Of a stretch of 64,000 bases of DNA, positions 51,531 to 63,185 are shown piece by piece. The stretch is taken from positions 558,001-622,000 of the forward strand of contig CAWVQA010000085.1 of the NCBI GenBank assembly GCA_963932145.1, written 5' to 3'. Position 1 is the stretch's first letter. Every line of letters begins with the position of its first letter. A program made the translations under genes and the position numbers. This DNA comes from Acanthosepion lycidas (taxonomy: Eukaryota > Mollusca > Cephalopoda > Sepiida > Sepiidae). The notes below the pieces were generated by a model, which made no database searches, was not told the DNA's origin, and saw nothing but the letters and a program-made list of their open reading frames with translations.

Positions 51531-53339
51531 TTGCCTTCAAATTCATACCGTGATCGTAGCATGCATGGACTCGACTCATATGACTGGGATTTCCATGAAA
51601 AAGATTGTGGGCCGAAAATGGGTTATCACTGTACATTTCTCTTCTGTTTCCTATTTATATTTCTATTTTACCTCCTCAATTTAGCATTATGGACAGGGAA
51701 AGACCCAATCTAAGATCTGCAAAAAAATATTTTGCCTTCAAATTCATACCGTGATCGTAGCATGCATGGAATCGACTCATATGACTGGGATTTCCATGAA
51801 AAAGATTGTGGGCCGAAAACGGGTGATCACTGTACATTTCTCTTCTGTTTCCTATTTATATTTCTATTTTACCTCCTCAATTTAGCATTATGGACAGGGA
51901 AAGACCCAATCTAAGATCTGCAAAAAAATATTTTGCCTTCAAATTCATACCGTGATCGTAGCATGCATGGAATCGACTCATATGACTGGGATTTCCATGA
52001 AAAAGATTGTGGGCCGAAAATGGGTTATCACTGTACATTTCTCTTCTGTTTCCTATTTATATTTCTATTTTACCTCCTCAATTTAGCATTATGGACAGGG
52101 AAAGACCCAATCTAAGATCTGCAAAAAAATATTTTGCCTTCAAATTCATACCGTGATCGTAGCATGCATGGACTCGACTCATATGACTGGGATTTCCATG
52201 AAAAAGAATTTGGGCCGAAAATGGGTGATCACTGTACATTTCTCTTCTGTTTCCTATTTATATTTATATTTTACCTCCTCAATTTAGCATTATGGACAGG
52301 GAAAGACCTAATCTAAAATCTGCACAAAAATATTTTGCCTTCAAATTCATACCGTGATCGTAGCATGCATGGACTCGACTCATATGACTGGGATTTCCAT
52401 GAAAGAGATTGTGGGCCGAAAATTGGTGATCACTGTACATTTCTCTTCTGTTTCCTATTTATATTTCTATTTTACCTCCTCAATTTAGCATTATGGACAG
52501 GGAAAGACCTAATCTAAGATCTGCACAAAAATATTTTGCCTTCAAATTCATACCGTGATCGTAGCATGCATGGACTCGACTCATATGACTGGGATTTCCA
52601 TGAAAAAGATTGTGGGCGGAAAATGGGTGATCACTGTACATTTCTCTTCTGTTTCCTATTTATATTTATAGTTTAGCTCCTCAATTTAGCATTATGGACA
52701 GGGCAAGACCTAATCTAAAATCTGCACAAAAATATTTTGCCTTCAAATTCATACCGTGATCGTAGCATGCATGGACTCGCCTCATATGACTGGGATTTCC
52801 ATGAAAAAGATTGTGGGCCGAAAATGGGTGATCACTGTACATTTCTCATCTGATTCCTATTTATATTTATATTTTACCTCCTCAATTTAGCATTATGGAC
52901 AGGGAAAGACCTAATCTAAAATCTGCACAAAAATATTTTGCCTTCAAATTCATACCGTGATCGTCGCATGCATGGACTCGACTCATATGACTGGGATTTC
53001 CATGAAAAAGATTGTGGGCCGAAAATGGGTGATCACTGTACATTTCTCTTCTGTTTCCTATTTATATTTATATTTTACCTCCTCAATTTAGCATTATGGA
53101 CAGGGACAGACCTAATCTAAAATCTGCACAAAAATATTTTGCTTTCAAATTCATACCGTGATCGTACCATGCATGGACTCGACTCATATGACTGGGATTT
53201 CCATGAAAAAGATTGTGGGCCGAAAATGGGTGATCACTGTACATTTCTCTTCTGTTTCCTATTTATATTTATATTTTACCTCCTCAATTTAGCATTATGG
53301 AGAGGGAAAGACCTAATCTAAGATCTGCACAAAAATATT
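51531..53339. repeat. 8-mer HOR (1608 bp): lead monomer and copy 1
   Basis: After one lead monomer (51531, AAATGGGTTATC with GACCCAATC), copy 1 spans 51732-53339. Ordered types are: GGAATCGACTC with GAAAACGGGTG; GGAATCGACTC with GGGTTATC; GAATTTGGG; GAAAGAGATTG with AAATTGGTG; GGGCGGAAAATG with TATAGTTTAGC; GACTCGCCTC with CTCATCTGATTCC; GGGACAGACC; and TTTTGCTTTC with CGTACCATGC and GGAGAGGG. GACCCAATC plus an A7 run ends the first two types. Confidence 0.92.
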
Positions 53340-54947
53340 TTGCCTTCAAATTCATACCGTGATCGTAGCATGCATGGAATCGACTCATATGACTGGGATT
53401 TCCATGAAAAAGATTGTGGGCCGAAAACGGGTGATCACTGTACATTTCTCTTCTGTTTCCTATTTATATTTCTATTTTACCTCCTCAATTTAGCATTATG
53501 GACAGGGAAAGACCCAATCTAAGATCTGCAAAAAAATATTTTGCCTTCAAATTCATACCGTGATCGTAGCATGCATGGAATCGACTCATATGACTGGGAT
53601 TTCCATGAAAAAGATTGTGGGCCGAAAATGGGTTATCACTGTACATTTCTCTTCTGTTTCCTATTTATATTTCTATTTTACCTCCTCAATTTAGCATTAT
53701 GGACAGGGAAAGACCCAATCTAAGATCTGCAAAAAAATATTTTGCCTTCAAATTCATACCGTGATCGTAGCATGCATGGACTCGACTCATATGACTGGGA
53801 TTTCCATGAAAAAGAATTTGGGCCGAAAATGGGTGATCACTGTACATTTCTCTTCTGTTTCCTATTTATATTTATATTTTACCTCCTCAATTTAGCATTA
53901 TGGACAGGGAAAGACCTAATCTAAAATCTGCACAAAAATATTTTGCCTTCAAATTCATACCGTGATCGTAGCATGCATGGACTCGACTCATATGACTGGG
54001 ATTTCCATGAAAGAGATTGTGGGCCGAAAATTGGTGATCACTGTACATTTCTCTTCTGTTTCCTATTTATATTTCTATTTTACCTCCTCAATTTAGCATT
54101 ATGGACAGGGAAAGACCTAATCTAAGATCTGCACAAAAATATTTTGCCTTCAAATTCATACCGTGATCGTAGCATGCATGGACTCGACTCATATGACTGG
54201 GATTTCCATGAAAAAGATTGTGGGCGGAAAATGGGTGATCACTGTACATTTCTCTTCTGTTTCCTATTTATATTTATAGTTTAGCTCCTCAATTTAGCAT
54301 TATGGACAGGGCAAGACCTAATCTAAAATCTGCACAAAAATATTTTGCCTTCAAATTCATACCGTGATCGTAGCATGCATGGACTCGCCTCATATGACTG
54401 GGATTTCCATGAAAAAGATTGTGGGCCGAAAATGGGTGATCACTGTACATTTCTCATCTGATTCCTATTTATATTTCTATTTTACCTCCTCAATTTAGCA
54501 TTATGGACAGGGAAAGACCTAATCTAAAATCTGCACAAAAATATTTTGCCTTCAAATTCATACCGTGATCGTAGCATGCATGGACTCGACTCATATGACT
54601 GGGATTTCCATGAAAAAGATTGTGGGCCGAAAATGGGTGATCACTGTACATTTCTCTTCTGTTTCCTATTTATATTTATATTTTACCTCCTCAATTTAGC
54701 ATTATGGACAGGGACAGACCTAATCTAAAATCTGCACAAAAATATTTTGCTTTCAAATTCATACCGTGATCGTACCATGCATGGACTCGACTCATATGAC
54801 TGGGATTTCCATGAAAAAGATTGTGGGCCGAAAATGGGTGATCACTGTACATTTCTCTTCTGTTTCCTATTTATATTTATATTTTACCTCCTCAATTTAG
54901 CATTATGGAGAGGGAAAGACCTAATCTAAGATCTGCACAAAAATATT
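53340..54947. repeat. 8-mer HOR (1608 bp), copy 2
   Basis: All eight types follow in order and the copy is nearly identical to copy 1 by eye. Two visible differences are TTTCTATTTTACC versus TTTATATTTTACC in the sixth monomer, and GATCGTAGC versus GATCGTCGC in the seventh. It is among the most alike neighbouring HOR copies in the window. Confidence 0.93.
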
Positions 54948-56153
54948 TTGCCTTCAAATTCATACCGTGATCGTAGCATGCATGGAATCGACTCATATGA
55001 CTGGGATTTCCATGAAAAAGATTGTGGGCCGAAAACGGGTGATCACTGTACATTTCTCTTCTGTTTCCTATTTATATTTCTATTTTACCTCCTCAATTTA
55101 GCATTATGGACAGGGAAAGACCCAATCTAAGATCTGCAAAAAAATATTTTGCCTTCAAATTCATACCGTGATCGTAGCATGCATGGAATCGACTCATATG
55201 ACTGGGATTTCCATGAAAAAGATTGTGGGCCGAAAATGGGTTATCACTGTACATTTCTCTTCTGTTTCCTATTTATATTTCTATTTTACCTCCTCAATTT
55301 AGCATTATGGACAGGGAAAGACCCAATCTAAGATCTGCAAAAAAATATTTTGCCTTCAAATTCATACCGTGATCGTAGCATGCATGGACTCGACTCATAT
55401 GACTGGGATTTCCATGAAAAAGAATTTGGGCCGAAAATGGGTGATCACTGTACATTTCTCTTCTGTTTCCTATTTATATTTATATTTTACCTCCTCAATT
55501 TAGCATTATGGACAGGGAAAGACCTAATCTAAAATCTGCACAAAAATATTTTGCCTTCAAATTCATACCGTGATCGTAGCATGCATGGACTCGACTCATA
55601 TGACTGGGATTTCCATGAAAGAGATTGTGGGCCGAAAATTGGTGATCACTGTACATTTCTCTTCTGTTTCCTATTTATATTTCTATTTTACCTCCTCAAT
55701 TTAGCATTATGGACAGGGAAAGACCTAATCTAAGATCTGCACAAAAATATTTTGCCTTCAAATTCATACCGTGATCGTAGCATGCATGGACTCGACTCAT
55801 ATGACTGGGATTTCCATGAAAAAGATTGTGGGCGGAAAATGGGTGATCACTGTACATTTCTCTTCTGTTTCCTATTTATATTTATAGTTTACCTCCTCAA
55901 TTTAGCATTATGGACAGGGCAAGACCTAATCTAAAATCTGCACAAAAATATTTTGCCTTCAAATTCATACCGTGATCGTAGCATGCATGGACTCGACTCA
56001 TATGACTGGGATTTCCATGAAAAAGATTGTGGGCCGAAAATGGGTTATCACTGTACATTTCTCTTCTGTTTCCTATTTATATTTCTATTTTACCTCCTCA
56101 ATTTAGCATTATGGACAGGGAAAGACCCAATCTAAGATCTGCAAAAAAATATT
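54948..56153. repeat. 8-mer HOR, copy 3, shortened to six monomers
   Basis: The first four types are intact. The fifth (55752) starts as the GGGCGGAAAATG/TATAGTTTA type, but continues CCTCCTC where its relatives have GCTCCTC. The sixth (55953) is not the GACTCGCCTC type but matches the lead monomer at 51531 (GGACTCGACTC with GGGTTATC). The copy thus jumps from the middle of one unit to the sequence that precedes copy 1. Confidence 0.9.
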
Positions 56154-57761
56154 TTGCCTTCAAATTCATACCGTGATCGTAGCATGCATGGAATCGACTC
56201 ATATGACTGGGATTTCCATGAAAAAGATTGTGGGCCGAAAACGGGTGATCACTGTACATTTCTCTTCTGTTTCCTATTTATATTTCTATTTTACCTCCTC
56301 AATTTAGCATTATGGACAGGGAAAGACCCAATCTAAGATCTGCAAAAAAATATTTTGCCTTCAAATTCATACCGTGATCGTAGCATGCATGGAATCGACT
56401 CATATGACTGGGATTTCCATGAAAAAGATTGTGGGCCGAAAATGGGTTATCACTGTACATTTCTCTTCTGTTTCCTATTTATATTTCTATTTTACCTCCT
56501 CAATTTAGCATTATGGACAGGGAAAGACCCAATCTAAGATCTGCAAAAAAATATTTTGCCTTCAAATTCATACCGTGATCGTAGCATGCATGGACTCGAC
56601 TCATATGACTGGGATTTCCATGAAAAAGAATTTGGGCCGAAAATGGGTGATCACTGTACATTTCTCTTCTGTTTCCTATTTATATTTATATTTTACCTCC
56701 TCAATTTAGCATTATGGACAGGGAAAGACCTAATCTAAAATCTGCACAAAAATATTTTGCCTTCAAATTCATACCGTGATCGTAGCATGCATGGACTCGA
56801 CTCATATGACTGGGATTTCCATGAAAGAGATTGTGGGCCGAAAATTGGTGATCACTGTACATTTCTCTTCTGTTTCCTATTTATATTTCTATTTTACCTC
56901 CTCAATTTAGCATTATGGACAGGGAAAGACCTAATCTAAGATCTGCACAAAAATATTTTGCCTTCAAATTCATACCGTGATCGTAGCATGCATGGACTCG
57001 ACTCATATGACTGGGATTTCCATGAAAAAGATTGTGGGCGGAAAATGGGTGATCACTGTACATTTCTCTTCTGTTTCCTATTTATATTTATAGTTTAGCT
57101 CCTCAATTTAGCATTATGGACAGGGCAAGACCTAATCTAAAATCTGCACAAAAATATTTTGCCTTCAAATTCATACCGTGATCGTAGCATGCATGGACTC
57201 GCCTCATATGACTGGGATTTCCATGAAAAAGATTGTGGGCCGAAAATGGGTGATCACTGTACATTTCTCATCTGATTCCTATTTATATTTCTATTTTACC
57301 TCCTCAATTTAGCATTATGGACAGGGAAAGACCTAATCTAAAATCTGCACAAAAATATTTTGCCTTCAAATTCATACCGTGATCGTAGCATGCATGGACT
57401 CGACTCATATGACTGGGATTTCCATGAAAAAGATTGTGGGCCGAAAATGGGTGATCACTGTACATTTCTCTTCTGTTTCCTATTTATATTTATATTTTAC
57501 CTCCTGAATTTAGCATTATGGACAGGGACAGACCTAATCTAAAATCTGCACAAAAATATTTTGCTTTCAAATTCATACCGTGATCGTACCATGCATGGAC
57601 TCGACTCATATGACTGGGATTTCCATGAAAAAGATTGTGGGCCGAAAATGGGTGATCACTGTACATTTCTCTTCTGTTTCCTATTTATATTTATATTTTA
57701 CCTCCTCAATTTAGCATTATGGAGAGGGAAAGACCTAATCTAAGATCTGCACAAAAATATT
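56154..57761. repeat. 8-mer HOR (1608 bp), copy 4
   Basis: Complete, with the eight types in order. Private changes are few, for example ACCTCCTGAATTTAGC in the seventh monomer near 57.5 kb. Its fifth monomer again reads TATAGTTTAGCTCC, as in copies 1 and 2. Confidence 0.92.
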
Positions 57762-59369
57762 TTGCCTTCAAATTCATACCGTGATCGTAGCATGCATGGA
57801 ATCGACTCATATGACTGGGATTTCCATGAAAAAGATTGTGGGCCGAAAACGGGTGATCACTGTACATTTCTCTCCTGTTTCCTATTTATATTTCTATTTT
57901 ACCTCCTCAATTTAGCATTATGGACAGGGAAAGACCCAATCTAAGATCTGCAAAAAAATATTTTGCCTTCAAATTCATACCGTGATCGTAGCATGCATGG
58001 AATCGACTCATATGACTGGGATTTCCATGAAAAAGATTGTGGGCCGAAAATGGGTTATCACTGTACATTTCTCTTCTGTTTCCTATTTATATTTCTATTT
58101 TACCTCCTCAATTTAGCATTATGGACAGGGAAAGACCCAATCTAAGATCTGCAAAAAAATATTTTGCCTTCAAATTCATACCGTGATCGTAGCATGCATG
58201 GACTCGACTCATATGACTGGGATTTCCATGAAAAAGATTGTGGGCCGAAAATGGGTGATCACTGTACATTTCTCTTCTGTTTCCTATTTATATTTATATT
58301 TTACCTCCTCAATTTAGCATTATGGACAGGGACAGACCTAATCTAAAATCTGCACAAAAATATTTTGCTTTCAAATTCATACCGTGATCGTACCATGCAT
58401 GGACTCGACTCATATGACTGGGATTTCCATGAAAAAGATTGTGGGCCGAAAATGGGTGATCACTGTACATTTCTCTTCTGTTTCCTATTTATATTTATAT
58501 TTTACCTCCTCAATTTAGCATTATGGAGAGGGAAAGACCTAATCTAAGATCTGCACAAAAATATTTTGCCTTCAAATTCATACCGTGATCATAGCATGTA
58601 TGGACTCGACTCATATGACTGGGATTTCCATGAAAAAGAATTTGGGCCGAAAATGGGTGATCACTGTACATTTCTCTTCTGTTTCCTATTTATATTTATA
58701 TTTTACCTCCTCAATTTAGCATTATGGACAGGGAAAGACCTCATCTAAAATCTGCACAAAAATATTTTGCCTTCAAATTCATACCGTGATCGTAGCATGC
58801 ATGGACTCAACTCATATGACTGGGATTTCCATGAAAGAGATTGTGGGCCGAAAATGGGTGATCACTGTACATTTCTCTTCTGTTTCCTATTTATATTTCT
58901 ATTTTACCTCCTCAATTTAGCATTATGGACAGGGAAAGACCTAATCTAAGATCTGCACAAAAATATTTTGCCTTCAAATTCATACCGTGATCGTAGCATG
59001 CATGGACTCGACTCATATGACTGGGATTTCCATGAAAAAGATTGTGGGCCGAAAATGGGTGATCACTGTACATTTCTCTTCTGTTTCCTATTTATATTTA
59101 TATTTTACCTCCTCAATTTAGCATTATGGACAGGGCAAGACCTAATCTAAAATCTGCACAAAAATATTTTGCCTTCAAATTCATACCGTGATCGTAGCAT
59201 GCATGGACTCACCTCATATGACTGGGATTTCCATGAAAAAGATTGTGGGCCGAAAATGGGTGATCACTGTACATTTCTCATCTGATTCCTATTTATATTT
59301 CTATTTTACCTCCTCAATTTAGCATTATGGACAGGGAAAGACCTAATCTAAGATCTGCAAAAAAATATT
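57762..59369. repeat. 8-mer HOR copy 5 with internal loss, joining the 6-mer HOR
   Basis: Monomers one and two of the 8-mer (GAAAACGGGTG, then GGGTTATC) are followed directly by types seven and eight (58164 GGGACAGACC; 58365 CGTACCATGC), so four internal monomers are missing. From 58566 the order is that of the 1206-bp 6-mer: GATCATAGCATGTATGG with GAATTTGGG, GAAAGAGATTG, GGGCAAGACC, and a CTCATCTGATTCC unit reading GACTCACCTC. The first monomer has CTCTCCTG instead of CTCTTCTG. Confidence 0.9.
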
Positions 59370-61378
59370 TTGCCTTCAAATTCATACCGTGATCGTAGCA
59401 TGCATGGACTCGACTCATATGACTGGGATTTCCATGAAAAAGAATTTGGGCCTAAAATGGGTGATCACTTTACATTTCTCTTCTGTTTCCTATTTATATT
59501 TATATTTTACCTCCTCAATTTAGAATTATGGACAGGGAAAGACCTAATCTAAAATCTGCACAAAATATTTTGCCTTCAAATTCATACCGTGATCGTAGCA
59601 TGCATGGACTCGACTCATATGACTGGGATTTCCATTAAAAAGATTGTGGGCCGAAAATGGTTGATCACTGTACATTTCTCTTCTGTTTCCTATTTATATT
59701 TATATTTTACCTCCTCAATTTAGCATTATGGACAGGGAAAGACCTAATCTAAAATCTGCACAAAAATATTTTGCCTTCAAATTCATACCGTGATCGTAGC
59801 ATGCATGGACTCGACTCATATGACTGGGATTTCCATGAAAAAGATTGTGGGCCGAAAATGGGTGATCACTGTACATTTCTCTTCTGTTTCCTATTTATAT
59901 TTCTATTTTACCTCCTCAATTTAGCATTATGGACAGGGCAAGACCTAATCTAAAATCTGCACAAAAATATTTTGCCTTCAAATTCATACCGTGATCGTAG
60001 CATGTATGGATTCGACTCATATGACTGGGATTTCCATGAAAAAGATTGTGGGCCGAAAATGGGTGACCACTGTACATTTCTCTTCTGTTTCCTATTTATA
60101 TTTATATTTTACCTCCTCAATTTAGCATTATGGACAGGGACAGACCTAATCTAAAATCTGCTCAAAAATATTTTGCCTTCAAATTCATACCGTGATCGTA
60201 GCATGCATGGACTCGACTCATATGACTGGGATTTCCATGAAAAAGATTGTGGGCCGAAAATGGGTGATCACTGTACATTTCTCTTCTATTTCCTATTTAT
60301 ATTTCTATTTTACCTCCTCAATTTAGCATTATGGACAGGGAAAGACCTAATCTAAGATCTGCACAAAAATATTTTCCCTTCAAATTCATACCGTGATCGT
60401 AGCATGCATGGACTCGACTCATATGACTGGGATTTCCATGAAAAAGATTGTGGGCCGAAAATGGGTGATCACTGTACATTTCTCTTCTGTTTCCTATTTA
60501 TATTTCTATTTTACCTCCTCAATTTAGCATTATGGAGAGGGAAAGACCTAATCTAAGATCTGCACAAAAATATTTTGCCTTCAAATTCATACCGTGATCA
60601 TAGCATGTATGGACTCGACTCATATGACTGGGATTTCCATGAAAAAGAATTTGGGCCGAAAATGGGTGATCACTGTACATTTCTCTTCTGTTTCCTATTT
60701 ATATTTATATTTTACCTCCTCAATTTAGCATTATGGACAGGGAAAGACCTAATCTAAAATCTGCACAAAAATATTTTGCCTTCAAATTCATACCGTGATC
60801 GTAGCATGCATGGACTCGACTCATATGACTGGGATTTCCATGAAAGAGATTGTGGGCCGAAAATGGGTGATCACTGTACATTTCTCTTCTGTTTCCTATT
60901 TATATTTCTATTTTACCTCCTCAATTTAGCATTATGGACAGGGAAAGACCTAATCTAAGATCTGCACAAAAATATTTTGCCTTCAAATTCATACCGTGAT
61001 CGTAGCATGCATGGACTCGACTCATATGACTGGGATTTCCATGAAAAAGATTGTGGGCCGAAAATGGGTGATCACTGTACATTTCTCTTCTGTTTCCTAT
61101 TTATATTTATATTTTACCTCCTCAATTTAGCATTATGGACAGGGCAAGACCTAATCTAAAATCTGCACAAAAATATTTTGCCTTCAAATTCATACCGTGA
61201 TCGTAGCATGCATGGACTCGCCTCATATGACTGGGATTTCCATGAAAAAGATTGTGGGCCGAAAATGGGTGATCACTGTACATTTCTCATCTGATTCCTA
61301 TTTATATTTATATTTTACCTCCTCAATTTAGCATTATGGACAGGGAAAGACCTAATCTAAGATCTGCAAAAAAATATT
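59370..61378. repeat. Block related to 47.9-51.3 kb
   Basis: Units 59370-59569 (GAATTTGGGCCTAAAATG) and 59570 (CCATTAAAAAG, GGTTGATC) resemble 49925 and 50125. Units 59972 and 60173 match 50928 and 51129 at 9044 bp (GTGACCAC, then TTCTATTTCC). From 60575 on, the order GATCATAGC/GAATTTGGG, GAAAGAGATTG, GGGCAAG, GACTCGCCTC repeats 48318-49121 at 12257 bp. A one-base loss (CACAAAATATTTT) lies near 59.56 kb. Confidence 0.85.
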
Positions 61379-63185
61379 TTGCCTTCAAATTCATACCGTG
61401 ATCGTAGCATGCATGGAATCGACTCATATGACTGGGATTTCCATGAAAAAGATTGTGGGCCGAAAATGGTTGATCACTGTACATTTCTCTTCTGTTTCCT
61501 ATTTATATTTATATTTTACCTCCTCAATTTAGCATTATGGAAAGGGAAACACCTAATCTAAGATCTGCACAAAAATATTTTGCCTTCAAATTCATACCGT
61601 GATCGTAGCATGTATGGACTCGACTCATATGACTGGGATTTCCATGAAAAAGAATTTGGGCCGAAAATGGGTGATCACTGTACATTTCACTTCTGTTTCC
61701 TATTTATATTTCTATTTTACCTCCTCAATTTAGCATTATGGACAGGGCAAGACCTAATCTAAAATCTGCACAAAAATATTTTGCCTTCAAATTCATACCG
61801 TGATCGTAGCATGCATGGACTCGACTCATATGACTGGGATTTCCATGAAAAAGATTGTGGGCCGAAAATGGGTGATCACTGTACATTTCTCTTCTGATTC
61901 CTATTTATATTTCTATTTTACCTCCTCAATTTAGCATTATGGACAGGGAAATACCTAATCTAAGATCTGCAAAAAATATTTTGCCTTCAAATTCATACCG
62001 TGATCGTAGCATGCATTGAATCGACTCATATGACTGGGATTTCCATGAAAAAGATTGTGGGCCGAAAATGGTTGATCACTGTACATTTCTCTTCTGTTTC
62101 CTATTTATATTTTTATTTTACCTCCTCAATTTAGCATTATGGACAGTGAAAGACCTAATCTAAAATCTGCACAAAATATTTTGCCTTCAAATTCATACCG
62201 TGATCATAGCATGCATGGACTCGACTCATATGACTGGGATTTCCATTAAAAAGATTGTGGGCCGAAAATGGTTGATCACTGTACATTTCTCTTCTGTTTC
62301 CTATTTATATTTATATTTTACCTCCTCAATTTAGCATTATGGAAAGGGAAACACCTAATCTAAGATCTGCACAAAAATATTTTGCCTTCAAATTCATACC
62401 GTGATCGTAGCATGCATGGACTCGACTCATATGACTGGGATTTCCATGAAAAAGATTGTGGGCCGAAAATGGGTGATCACTGAACATTTCTCTTCTGATT
62501 CCTATTTATATTTCTATTTTACCTCCTCAATTTAGCATTATGGACAGGGAAAGACCTAATCTAAGATCTGCACAAAAATATTTTGCCTTCAAATTCATAC
62601 CGTGATCGTAGCATGCATTGAATCGACTCATATGACTGGGATTTCCATGAAAAAGATTGTGGGCCGAAAATGGGTGATCACTGTACATTTCTCTTCTGTT
62701 TCCTATTTATATTTATATTTTACCTCCTCAATTTAGCCTTATGGACAGGGCAAGACCTAATCTAAAATCTGCACAAAAATATTTTGCCTTCAAATTCATA
62801 CCGTGATCGTAGCATGCATGGACTCGACTCATATGACTGGGATTTCCATGAAAAAGATTGTGGGCCGAAAATGGGTTATCACTGTACATTTCTCTTCTGT
62901 TTCCTATTTATATTTCTATTTTACCTCCTCAATTTAGCATTATGGACAGGGAAAGACCCAATCTAAGATCTGCAAAAAAATATTTTGCCTTCAAATTCAT
63001 ACCGTGATCGTAGCATGCATGGACTCGCCTCATATGACTGGGATTTCCATGAAAAAGATTGTGGGCCGAAAATGGGTGATCACTGTACATTTCTCATCTG
63101 ATTCCTATTTATATTTCTATTTTACCTCCTCAATTTAGCATTATGGACAGGGAAAGACCTAATCTAAGATCTGCAAAAAAATATT
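61379..63185. repeat. 9-mer HOR (1807 bp), copy 1
   Basis: Ordered markers are: GGAATCGACTC with GGTTGATC and GGAAAGGGAAACACC; GTATGG with GAATTTGGG and CATTTCACTTC; CTGATTCC; GCATTGAATCG with GACAGTGAAAG; CCATTAAAAAG; CTGAACATTTC; GCATTGAATCG with TTTAGCCTTATGG; GGGTTATC with GACCCAATC; and GACTCGCCTC with CTCATCTGATTCC. Two one-base losses (GCAAAAAATATTTT near 61.97 kb, CACAAAATATTTT near 62.17 kb) make it 1807 instead of 1809 bp. Confidence 0.88.
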
